This document shows, piece after piece, positions 38,201 to 49,479 of a stretch of DNA of 64,000 bases (its first letter is position 1; every line of letters begins with the position of its first letter). A program made the position numbers and the translations under genes. Origin of the DNA: Calliopsis andreniformis (Eukaryota; Arthropoda; Insecta; Hymenoptera; Andrenidae); NCBI RefSeq assembly GCF_051401765.1, contig NW_027480423.1, positions 18,910,001 through 18,974,000 on the forward strand. Reading direction: 5' to 3'. The notes under the pieces were generated by a model. It was given only the letters and a program-made list of their open reading frames with translations. It ran no database searches and was not told where the DNA came from.

Positions 38201-41200
38201 TTGACTTCTAAGGCCCTAGCTGTTCGATCTAGTGGAGCAACGCCCTAGAGTGACGCCCAGGGTGCTCGGAACGTAGAAATGACCATCACTTTCACACGGG
38301 TTGCAATTATTCCTGTTATAGGGTGGAAAGACTGTTGTATTTTTATTGTATTTTATGGTTCGAGCGTTGACTTCTTAGGCCCTAACTATTCAAACTGTTG
38401 GAGCAACGCCCTAGGGTGAAGCCTAGGTTGCTCGGAAAGTAGAAATGTCCATAAGTTTCATACTGCTGGCAATTATTCGTTTTATGCGATGGAAAAGCTG
38501 TTGTATTTATACTGTATTTTATGCTTCTGGCGTTGACTTCTAAGGCACTAACTATTCGATCTGGTGGAGCAACGCAATAGTGTGAAGCCTAGGTTGCCCG
38601 GAACGTAGAATTGGCCATCACTTTCAAACTGGTTGCAATTATTCCTGTTATATGATGGAAACACTGTTGTATTTTTATTGCATTTTATGCGTCGGGCGTT
38701 GACTTCTAAGACCCTAACTATTCAATCTGTTGGAGCAACGCCCTAGGGTAAAGCCAAGATTGCGCGGAACGTAGAAATGACGATAACTTTCATACTGGTT
38801 GCAATTATTCGTTTTATATGGTGGAAAAACTGTTGTATTTATATTGTATTTTATGCTTCTGGCGTTGACTTCTAAGGCCCTAACTAGTCGATCAGGTGGA
38901 ACAACGCCCTACAGTGAGGCCTAGGTTGCTCGAAATGTAGAAATGACCTTAACTTTCACACTGGTTGCAATTATTCGTGTTATACGATGGAAAAACTGTT
39001 GTATTTATATGTTATTTTATGCTTCTGGCGTTCACTTCTTAGGCCCTAACTATTCGATCTGGTGGAACAACGCCCTAGGGTGAGGCCTAGGTTGCCCGGA
39101 ACGTAGAAATGACCATAACTTTCACACTGTCTGCAATTATTCATTTTATACGATGGAAAAGCTGTTGTATTTATATCGTATTTTATGCTTCGGGCGTAGA
39201 CTTCTTAGGCCCTAACATTTCGATCTGGTGGAGCAACGCCCTAGAGTGAAGACTAGGTTGCTGGGAATGTAGAAATGACCATCACTTTCACACTGGTTGC
39301 AATTATTCGTTTTATACGATGGAAAAACTGTTGCATCTTTATCGTATTTTATGCTTCTGGCGTTGACTTCGTTAGGCCGTAACTATCCGACCTGGTGGAG
39401 CAACGCCCTGGAGTGAAACCGAGGTTGCCCGGAACGTAAAAATAACCACTACTATCACACTGGTTGCAAATTATTCCTTTTATACGATGGAAAAGCTGTT
39501 GCATTTATATCGTATTTTATGCTTCTGGCGTTCACTTCTTAGGCCCTAACTATTCGATCTGGTGGTACAACGCCCTAGAGTGAAGACTAGGTTGCTCGGA
39601 ATGTAGAAATGACCATAACTTTCACACTGATTGCAATTATTCGTATTATACGATGGAAACACTGTTGCATCTTTATCGTATTTTATGCTTCTGGCGTTGA
39701 CTTCTTAGGCCGTAACTATTCGATCTGGTGGAACAACGCCCTAGAGTGAAGCCTAGGTTGCCTGGAACGTAGAATTGACCATAACTTTTGCACTGGCAGC
39801 AATTATTCGTTTTATACAATGGAAAAACCGTTCTATTTATTTTGTATTTTATGCTTCGGGCGTTGACTTCTAAGGCCCTAACTGTTTGATCTGGTGGAGC
39901 GCCGCCGTAGAGTGAAGCCTAGGTTGCCCGGAACGTAGAAATGACCATAACTTTCACACTGGTTGCTATTATTCGTTTTATACGATGGAAAAACTGTTAT
40001 ATTTATATTGTATTTAAGCTTCTGGCGTTGACTTCTGAGGCCGTTGCTATTCGATGTGGTGGAAGAACGCCATAGAGTGAAGCCTAGGTAGCCCGGATCG
40101 TAGAAATGTCCATATCTTTCACACTGTTTGCAATTTTCCGTTTTATACGATGGAAAAACTGTTTTACTTATTTTGTATTTTATGCTTCGGGCGTTGACTT
40201 CTAAGGCCCTAACTATTCACTCTGTTGGAGCAACGCCCTAGAGTGAAGCCTAGGTTGCCGGGAACGTAGAAATGACCATAACTTTCACACTGGTTGCTAT
40301 CATTCGTTTTATAGGATGGAAAAGCTGTTGTATTTATATCGTATTTTATGCTTCTGGCTTTCACTTCTTAGGCCCTAACTATTCGATCTGGTGGAGCAAC
40401 GCCCTAGAGTGAAGCCTAGGTTGCTCGGAATGTAGAAATGACCATAACTTTCACACTGATTGCAATTATTCGTTTTATACGATGGAAAAACTGTTGCATC
40501 TTTATCGTATTTTATGCTTCTGGCGTTCACTTCTTAGGCCCTAACTATTCGATCTGGTGGAACAACGGCCTAGGGTGAAGCCTAGGTTGCCCGGAACGTA
40601 GGAATGACCATAACATTCACACTGGTTGCAATTATTTGTTTTATACGATGGAAAAACTGCTCTATTTATATTGTATTTTATGCTTCTGGTGTTGACTTCT
40701 TAGGCCCTAACTATTCCATTTGGTGGAACAACGCCCTAGGGTAAGGCCCAGGTTGCGCGGAACGTAGAAATGACCATAACTTTCACACTGGTAGCAATTA
40801 TTCGTTTTATACAATGGAAAAACTGTTCTATTTATTTTGTATTTAATGCTTCGGGCATGGACTTCTAAGGCCCTAACTATTCAATCTGGTGGAGCAACGC
40901 CCTAGAGTGATGCCTAGGTTGCCCGGAACGTAGAAATGACCATAAGTTTCACACTGGTTGCTATCATTCGTTTTATACGATGGAAAAACTGTTATATTTA
41001 TATTGTATTTTAAGCTTCTGGCGTTGACTTCTGAGGCCGTAGCTATTCGATGTGGCGGAAGAGCGCCATACAGTGAAGCCTAGGTTGCCCGGAACGTCGA
41101 AATGACCATAAGTTTCATACTGGTGTCAATTATTCCTTTTATACGATGGAAAAGCTGTTGTATTTATATCGTATTTTATGCTTCTGGCGTTCACTTCTTA

Positions 41201-42583
41201 GGCCCAGCTATTCGATCTGGTGGAACAACGCCCTAGAGTGAAGACTAGGTTGCTCGGAATGTAGAAATGACCATCACTTTCACACTGGTTGCAATTATTC
41301 GTTTTATACGATGGAAAAACTGTTGCATCTTTATCGTATTTTATGCTTCTGGCGTTGACTTCGTTAGGCCGTAACTATCCGACCTGGTGGAGCAACGCCC
41401 TGGAGTGAAACCTAGGTTGCCCGGAACGTAGAAAAGACCACTACTATCACACTGGTTGCAAATTATTCCTTTTATACGATGGAAGAGCTGTTGTATTTAT
41501 ATCGTATTTTATGCTTCTGGCGTTCACTTCTTAGGCCCTAACTATTCGATCTGGTGGAACAACGCCCTAGAGTGAAGACTAGGTTGCTCGGAATGTAGAA
41601 ATGACCATCACTTTCACACTGGTTGCTATTATTCGTTTTATACGATGGCAAAGCTGTTGTATTTATATCGTATTTTATGCTCCTGGCGTTGACTTCTAAG
41701 GACCTAACTATTCGATCTGGTGGAGCAACGCCCTAGAGCGAAGCCTAGGTTGCTCGGAATGTAGAAATGACCAGAACTTTCACACTGATTGCAATTATTC
41801 GTTTTATACGATGGAAAAACTGTTGCATCTTTATCGTATTTTATGCTTCTGGCGTTGACTTCTTAGGCCGTAACTATTCGATCTGGTGGAACAACGCCGT
41901 AGAGTGAAGCCTAGGTTGCCCGGAACGTAGAAATGATCATTACTTTCACGCTTGTTGCAATTATTCCTGTTATACGATGAAAAGACTGTTGTATTTTTAT
42001 TGCATTTTATGCTTCAGGCGTGGACTTCTGAGGCCGTAGCTATTCGATGTGGTGGAAGAACGCCATACAGAGAAGCCTAGGTTGCCCGGAACGTAGAAAT
42101 GACCACTACTTTCACACTGTTTCCAATTATTCATTTAATACGATGGAAATGCTGTTGTACTTATATCGTATTTTATGCTTCGGGCGTTGACTTCTTAGGC
42201 CCTGACATTTCGATCTGGTGGAGCAACGCCCGACAGTGAAGCCTAGGTTGCCCGGAACGTAGATATGACCATAACCTTCACACAGGTTGGAATTATTCGT
42301 GTTATACGGTGTAAACGCTGTTGTACTTATTTTGTATTTTATTCTTCTGGTGTTGACTTCATAGGCCATAACTATTCGATCTGGTGGAACAACGCCGTAC
42401 AGTGAAGCCTAGGTTGCCCGGAACGTAGAAATGACCACTACTATCACACTGGTTGCAAATTATTCCTGCTATACGATGGAAAAGCTGTTGTATTTTTATT
42501 GCATTTTATGCTTCTGGCGTTCACTTCTTAGGCCCTAACTATTCGATCTGGTGGAACAACGCCCTAGAGTGAAGCCTAGGTTG
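32229..42583 (+). repeat. Large segmental duplication, copy B (~10.4 kb)
   Basis: This is the second copy of 20280-32125, lying directly downstream so that the pair forms a tandem duplication. Relative to copy A it has an extra dimer at about 32617-32951 (shared with 16350-16681), an extra dimer at about 38942-39274, and it lacks 13 monomers that copy A has at 27152-29313. About 100 bases before its start (32125-32228) look chimeric, joining words seen near 20690 and 21055. It leaves the duplicated sequence near 42583, where CCTAGGTTGCCGGGAACG matches 40255 instead. Confidence 0.88.
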
Positions 42584-43600
42584 CCGGGAACGTAGTAATG
42601 ACCATAACTTTCACACTGGTTGCTATCATTCGTTTTATAGGATGGAAAAGCTGTTGTATTTATATCGTATTTTATGCTTCTGGCTTTCACTTCTTAGGCC
42701 CTAACTATTCGATCTGGTGGAACAACGCCCTAGAGTGAAGACTAGGTTGCTCGGAATGTAGAAATGACCATCACTTTCACACTGGTTGCAATTATTCGTT
42801 TTATACGATGGCAAAGCTGTTGTATTTATATCGTATTTTATGCTCCTGGCGTTGACATCTAAGATCCTAACTATTCGATCTGGTGGAGCAACGCCCTAGA
42901 GTGAAGCCTACGTTGCTCGGAATGTAGAAATGACCATAACTTTCACACTGATTGCAATTATTCGTTTTATACGATGGAAAAACTGTTGCATCTTTATCGT
43001 ATTTTATGCTTCTGGCGTTCACTTCTTAGGCCCTAACTATTCCATCTGGTGGAACAACGCCCTAGAGTAAAGCCCAGGTTGCGCGGAACGTAGAAATGAC
43101 CATAACTTTCACACTGGTTGCTATCATTCGTTTTATACGATGGAAGAACTGTTATATTTATATTGTATTTTAAGCTTCTGGCGTTGACTTCTGAGGCCGT
43201 AGCTATTCGACGTGGCGGAAGAGCGCCATACAGTGAAGCCTAGGTTGCCCGGAACGTCGAAATGACCATAAGTTTCATACTGGTGTCAATTATTCCTTTT
43301 ATACGATGGAAAAGCTGTTGTATTTATATCGTATTTTATGCTTCTGGCGTTCACTTCTTAGGCCCAGCTATTCGGTCTGGTGGAACAACGCCCTAGAGTG
43401 AAGACTAGGTTGCTCGGAATGTAGAAATGACCATCACTTTCACACTGGTTGCAATTATTCGTTTTATACGATGGAAAAACTGTTGCATCTTTATCGTATT
43501 TTATGCTTCTGGCGTTGACTTCGTTAGGCCGTAACTATCCGACCTGGTGGAGCAACGCCCTGGAGTGAAACCTAGGTTGCCCGGAACGTAGAAATGACCA
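42584..43600 (+). repeat. Six monomers repeated from 40.3-41.4 kb
   Basis: The first part matches 40255 onward at an offset of 2,326 bases (14 monomers), sharing TTGCCGGGAACG and TTATAGGATGG. From about 43100 the match is to 40940-41430 at 2,160 bases (13 monomers), sharing TTTTAAGCTTCTGG, GCGGAAGAGCGCC and GGTGTCAATTATTCC. The change of offset shows that one monomer was lost or gained between the two parts. Confidence 0.7.
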
Positions 43601-43724
43601 TTACTTTCACACTGGTTGCAATTATTCGTTTTATACGATTGAACAGCTGTTGTACTTATATTGTATTTTATGCTTCTGGCGTTGACTTCTTAGGCTCTAA
43701 CTATTCCCTATGGTAGATCAACGC

Positions 43725-44000
43725 CCTAGAGAGAAGCCTAGGTTGCTCGGAATGTAGAAATGACCATAACCTTCACACTGATTGCAATTATTCGTTTTAT
43801 ACGATGGAAAAGCTGATGCATCTTTATCGTATTTTATGCTTCTGGCTTTGACTTCTTTGGCCGTAACTATTCGATCTGGTGGAGCAACGCCCTGGAGTGA
43901 AACCTGGGTTGCCCGGAACGTAGAAATGACCACTACTATCACACCGGTTGCAAATTATTCCTGCTGTACGATGGAAAAACTGTTGTATTTTTATTGTATT
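43725..44000 (+). repeat. Short duplicate of 49205-49480
   Basis: About 280 bases match 49205-49480 at an offset of 5,480 bases (33 monomers plus 2), sharing AAGCTGATGCATCTTTATCG, CTTTGACTTCTTTGGCCG and CCTGCTGTACGATGG. The copies part near 44000: this one continues into TTGTATTCTATGC and the other into TTGCATTTTATGC. The 5,480 offset equals that between 45485 and 50965, so both belong to the same longer rearrangement. Confidence 0.7.
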
Positions 44001-45484
44001 CTATGCTTCTGGCGTTTAGTTCTAAGTCGCTAGATATTTGATCAGGTGGAGCAACGACCTAGTGTGAAGCCTAGGTTGCCCGGAACGTAGAAATGACAAT
44101 TACTTTCACACTGTTTGCTATTATTCATTTTGTACGATGGAAAAGCTGTTGTATTTATATTGTATTTTATGCCTCTCGCGTTGACTTCTAAGGCCGTAGC
44201 TATTAGATGTGGTGGAGCAACGCCCTAGAGTGACGCCAAGGTTGCCCGGAACGTAGAAATGACCATTACTTTTACAATGTTTGCAACTATTCATTTTATA
44301 CGATGGAATAGCTGTTGTACTTATATTGTATTGTATCCTTCTGGCGTTGAATTCTAAGTCGCTAGCTATTCGATCTGGTGGAGCAACGCCCTAGAGTGAA
44401 ACCTAGGTTACCCGGAACGTAGAAATGACCATAACTTTCACTCTGGTTGCAATTATTCACTTTATACGATGGAAAAACTGTTGTACCTATATTGTATTTT
44501 ATCCTTCTGGCGTTGAATTCTAAGCCGCTAGCTATTCGATTTGGTGGAGCAACGCCCTAGAGTGAAACCTAGGTTGCCCGGAACGTAGAAATGGCCAGTA
44601 CTTTCATACTGTCTGCAGTTATTCCTGTTAAACGGTGGAAAAACTTTTGCATCTTTATAGTATTTTGTGCTTCTGGCGTTGACTTCTAAGGCCCAAGCTA
44701 TTCGGTCTGGTGGAGCAACGCCCTAGAGTGGAGCCTAGTTTGCCCGGAACGTAGAAATGACCATTACTTTCACACTGTTTGCAATTATTCCTTTTATACG
44801 GTGGAACAGCTGTTGTATTTATATCGTATTTTATGCTTCTGGCGTTGACTTCTAAGGACCTAACTATTCGATCTGGTGGAGCAACGCCCTAGAGTGAAGC
44901 GTAGGTTGCACGGAACGTAGAAATGACCATAACTTTCACACTGGTTGCTATTATTCGTTTTATACGATGGAAAAACAGATATATTTATATTGTATTTTAT
45001 GCTTCTGGCGTTGACTTCTTAGGCCCTAACTATTCGATCTTGTGGAACAACGCCCTAGAGTGAAGCCTAGGTTGCCTGGAACGTAGAAATGACCATCACG
45101 TTCACACGGGTTGCAATTATTCCTGTTATAGGATGGAAAGACTGTTGTATTTTTATTGTATTTTATACTTCAGGCGTTGACTTCTGAGGCCGTAGCTATT
45201 CGATGTTGTGGAAGAACGTCATAGAGTCAAGCCTAGGTAGCCCGGAACGTAGAAATGTCCATATCTTTCACACTGTTTGCAATTATTCATTTTATACGAT
45301 GGCAAAGCTGTTGTATTTATATTGTATTTTATGCTTCTGGCGTTGACTTCTTAGGCCCTAACTATTCGATCTGGTGGAGCAATGCCTCAGAGTTAAGTCT
45401 AGGGTACCCGAAACGCCGAAATGATCATTACTTTCACGCTTGTTGCAATTATTCCTGTTATACGATGGAAAAACTGTTGTATTT
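43991..45484 (+). repeat. 9-monomer higher-order unit (1,494 bp), copy 1
   Basis: The unit starts at TTATTGTATTCTATGC and carries distinctive monomers: AAGTCGCTAGATATTTGATC, GCCTCTCGCGTTGAC, TGTATTGTATCCTTCTGG, CTGTCTGCAGTTATTCC and AAAACAGATATATTTATATTG. It is followed immediately by a second copy 1,494 bases on (9x166). Its end includes the GATGTTGTGGAAGAACGTC and AATGCCTCAGAGTTAAGTC monomers, which recur at 52.4 and 57.1 kb. Confidence 0.8.
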
Positions 45485-46780
45485 TTATTGTATTCTATGC
45501 TTCTGGCGTTTAGTTCTAAGTCGCTAGATATTTGATCAGGTGGAGCAACGACCTAGTGTGAAGCCTAGGTTGCCCGGAACGTAGAAATGACAATTACTTT
45601 CACACTGTTTGCTATTATTCATTTTGTACGATGGAAAAGCTGTTGTATTTATATTGTATTTTATGCCTCTCGCGTTGACTTCTAAGGCCGTAGCTATTAG
45701 ATGTGGTGGAGCAACGCCCTAGAGTGACGCCAAGGTTGCCCGGAACGTAGAAATGACCATTACTTTTACAATGTTTGCAACTATTCATTTTATACGATGG
45801 AATAGCTGTTGTACTTATATTGTATTGTATCCTTCTGGCGTTGAATTCTAAGTCGCTAGCTATTCGATCTGGTGGAGCAACGCCCTAGAGTGAAACCTAG
45901 GTTACCCGGAACGTAGAAATGACCATAACTGTCACTCTGGTTGCAATTATTCACTTTATACGGTGGAAAAACTGTTGTACCTATATTGTATTTTATCCTT
46001 CTGGCGTTGAATTCTAAGCCGCTAGCTATTCGATTTGGTGGAGCAACGCCCTAGAGTGAAACCTAGGTTGCCCGGAACGTAGAAATGGCCAGTACTTTCA
46101 TACTGTCTGCAGTTATTCCTGTTAAACGGTGGAAAAACTTTTGCATCTTTATAGTATTTTGTGCTTCTGGCGTTGACTTCTAAGGCCCAAGCTATTCGGT
46201 CTGGTGGAGCAACGCCCTAGAGTGGAGCCTAGTTTGCCCGGAACGTAGAAATGACCATTACTTTCTCACTGTTTGCAATTATTCCTTTTATACGGTGGAA
46301 CAGCTGTTGTATTTATATCGTATTTTATGCTTCTGGCGTTGACTTCTAAGGACCTAACTATTCGATCTGGTGGAGCAACGGCCTAGAGTAAAGCCTAGGT
46401 TGCACGGAATGTAGAAATGACCATAACTTTCACACTGATTGCAATTATTCGTTTTATACGATGGAACAGCTGTTGTATTTATATCGTATTTTATGCTTCT
46501 GGCGTTGACGTCTAAGGACCTAACTATTCGATCTGGTGGAGCAACGCCCTAGAGTGAAGCGTAGGTTGCACGGAACGTAGAAATGACCATAACTTTCACA
46601 CTGGTTGCTATTATTCGTTTTATACGATGGAAAAACAGATATATTTATATTGTATTTTATGCTTCTGGCGTTGACTTCTTAGGCCCTAACTATTCGATCT
46701 TGTGGAACAACGCCCTAGAGTGAAGCCTAGGTTGCCTGGAACGTAGAAATGACCATCACGTTCACACGGGTTGCAATTAT
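45485..46780 (+). repeat. 9-monomer unit, copy 2 with one extra monomer
   Basis: This copy repeats 43991 onward at 1,494 bases, then at 1,660 after one additional monomer near 46381-46541 (CCTAGAGTAAAGCC, GCACGGAATG). The inserted monomer resembles its neighbour, as expected from unequal exchange by one repeat. The match ends near 46780, after TATAGGATGGAAA. Confidence 0.75.
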
Positions 46781-47449
46781 TCCTGTTATAGGATGGAAAA
46801 ACTGTTGTATCTTTATTTTATTTTATGCTTCGGGCGTTGACTTCTAAGGCTCTAACTATTTGATCTGGTGGAGCAACCCCCCAGAGTGAAGCCTAGGTTG
46901 CTCGGAGCGCAGAAATGGCCATCACTTTCACACTGTTTGCAATTATCCATTTTATACAATGGCAAAGCTGTTGCATTTATATTGCATTTTATGCTTCTGG
47001 CGTTGACTTCAAAGGCCGTAGCTATTGGATGTGCTGGAGCAACGCCCTAGAGGGACGCCTGGGTTGCCCGGAACGTAGAAATGACCATTACTTTCACAAT
47101 GCTTGCAATTATTCATTTTATACGATGGAAAAACTGTTGTATCTATATTGTATTTTATGCTTCTGGCGTTGACATATACGGCCGTAGCTTTTCGATGTGG
47201 TGGAGTAACGCCCTAGAGTGAAGCCTAGGCTGCCCGGAGCGTAGAAAGGACCATAACTTTCACACTGGTTGCAATTATTCGTTTTCTACAATGGAAAAAC
47301 TGTTGTATTTATATTGCATTTTATGCATCTGGCGTTGACTTCTAAGGCCGTGGCCATTCGATGTGGTGGAGCAATGCCCTAAAGTGAGGCCTAGGTTGCC
47401 CGGAACGTAGAAATGACCATTACTTTCACACTGGTTGCAATTATTCGTT
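46781..47449 (+). repeat. Four unphased monomers
   Basis: Ordinary monomers with private variants, such as CAACCCCCCAGAGTG near 46874, GCTATTGGATGTGCTGG near 47021 and TTTTCTACAATGG near 47282. I noticed no long duplicate elsewhere in the window. The open frames of 60-90 codons here, on both strands, are monomer translations. Confidence 0.55.
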
Positions 47450-47956
47450 ATATACGATGGAAAAACTGTTGCATTTGTATTGTATTTTCTGCTTCTGGCA
47501 TCGACTTCTAAGGTCCTAGCTATTCGATCTGGTGGGGCAACGTCCAATAGTGAAGCCTATATTGCCCGGAACAAAGAAATCACCATACCTTTCACACTGG
47601 TTGCAATTATTCGTTTTATACGATGGAAAAACTGTTGTATTTTTATTGTATTTTATGCTTCGGGCGATAACTTCTAAGGCCCTAACTATTCGATATGGTG
47701 GAGCCACGTCCTAGTGTGAAGCCTAGGTTGCCCAGTACGTAGAAATGACCATAACGTTCATACTGGTTGCAATTATTCGTTTTATACAATGGAAAAACTG
47801 TTGTATTTATATTGTATTCTATGCTTCTGGCGTTGACTTCTTAGGCCCTATATATTCGATCTGGTGGACCAACGCCCTAGAGTGAAGCCTAGGTTGACCG
47901 GAGGGAAGAAATGACCATTACCTTAACACTGTTTGCAATTATTCCTGTTATACAAT
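47450..47956 (+). repeat. ~500-bp block copied at 53761-54267 and 60568-60807
   Basis: The unusual variants TTGTATTTTCTGCTTCTGGC, GGGGCAACGTCCAATAGTG, GGAACAAAGAAATCACC and GACCGGAGGGAAG recur at an offset of 6,311 bases (38 monomers plus 3). A third, shorter copy lies 6,807 bases (41 monomers plus 1) beyond the second. This is one of the most recognisable monomer groups in the window and a good tracer of how segments moved. Confidence 0.75.
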
Positions 47957-49204
47957 GGAAAAACTGTTCTATTTATATTGTATTTTATGCTCCTGGTGTT
48001 GACTTCTTAGGCCCTAACTATTCCATCTGGTGGAACAACGCCCTAGGGTAAGGCCCAGGTTGCGCGGAACGTAGAAATGACCATAACTTTCACACTGGTA
48101 GCAATTATTCGTTTTATACAATGGAAAAAGTGTTCTATTTATTTTGTATTTAATGATTCGGGCGTGGACTTCTAAGGCCCTAACTATTCGATCAGGTGGA
48201 GCAACGCCCTAGAGTGAAGCCTAGGTTGCTCGAAATGTAGAAATGACCATAACTTCCACACTGGTTGCAATTATTCGTTTTATACGATGGAAAAGTTGTT
48301 GTATTTATATCGTTTTTTATGCTTCTGGCGTTGACTTCTTAGGCCCTAACTATTCCATCTGGTGGAACAACGCCCTAGGGTAAAGCCCAGATTGCGCGAA
48401 ACGTAGAAATGACCATAACTTTCACACTGGTAGCAATTTTTCGTTTTATACGATGGAAAAACTGTTGTATTTATATTGTATTTTATGCTTCTGGCGTTCA
48501 CTTCTTAGGCCCTAACTATTCGATCTGGTGGAACAAGGGCCTAGGGTGAAGCCTAGGTTGCCCGGAACGTAGAAATGACCATAACTTTTACACTGGTAGC
48601 AATTATTCGTTTTATACGATGGAAAAACTGTTATATTTATATTGTATTTTAAGCTTCTGGCGTTGACTTCTGAGGCCGTAGCTATTCGATGTTGCGGAAG
48701 AGCGCCATACAGTGAAGCCTAGGTTGCCCGGAACGTCGAAATGACCATAAGTTTCATACTGGTGTCAATTATTCCTTTTATACGATGGAAAAGCTGTTGT
48801 ATTTATATCGTATTTTATGCTTCTGGCGTTCACTTCTTAGGCCCTAACTATTCGATCTGGTGGAACAACGCCCTAGAGTGAAGACTAGGTTGCTCGGAAT
48901 GTAGAAATGACCATCACTTTCACACTGGTTGCAATTATTCGTTTTACACGATGGAAAAACTGTTGCATCTTTATCGTATTTTATGCTTCTGGCGTTGACT
49001 TCGTTAGGCCGTAACTATCCGACCTGGTGGAGCAACGCCCTGGAGTGAAACCTAGGTTGCCCGGAACGTAGAAAAGACCATTACTTTCACACTGTTTGCA
49101 ATTATTCCTTTTATACGATGGAAAAGCTGTTGTATTTATATCCTATTTTATGGTTCTGGCGTTGACTTCTAAGGACCTAACTATTCGATCTGGTGGAGCA
49201 ACGC
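47957..49204 (+). repeat. Monomers shared with 28-31 kb and 61 kb
   Basis: This stretch contains the TTTTAAGCTTCTGG monomer with a GCGGAAGAGCGCC variant near 48686, then GGTGTCAATTATTCC and GACTTCGTTAGGCC monomers. The same order appears near 30580-30970, 41040-41430, 43190-43590 and 61130-61520. It is the most widely dispersed multi-monomer haplotype I noticed. No gene or promoter is visible. Confidence 0.6.
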
Positions 49205-49479
49205 CCTAGAGTGAAGCCTAGGTTGCTCGGAATGTAGAAATGACCATAACCTTCACACTGATTGCAATTATTCGTTTTATACGATGGAAAAGCTGATGCA
49301 TCTTTATCGTATTTTATGCTTCTGGCTTTGACTTCTTTGGCCGTAACTATTCGATCTGGTGGAGCAACGCCCTGGAGTGAAACCTGTGTTGCCCGGAACG
49401 TAGAAATGACCACTACTATCACACTGGTTGCAAATTATTCCTGCTGTACGATGGAAAAACTGTTGTATTTTTATTGCAT

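Noticed and set aside
20280..42583. Assembly artefact as the explanation for the large duplicate
   Set aside because: Not excluded, but less likely because the copies differ by several whole-monomer indels and scattered substitutions. It needs read-level evidence, so it is kept only as a caveat.
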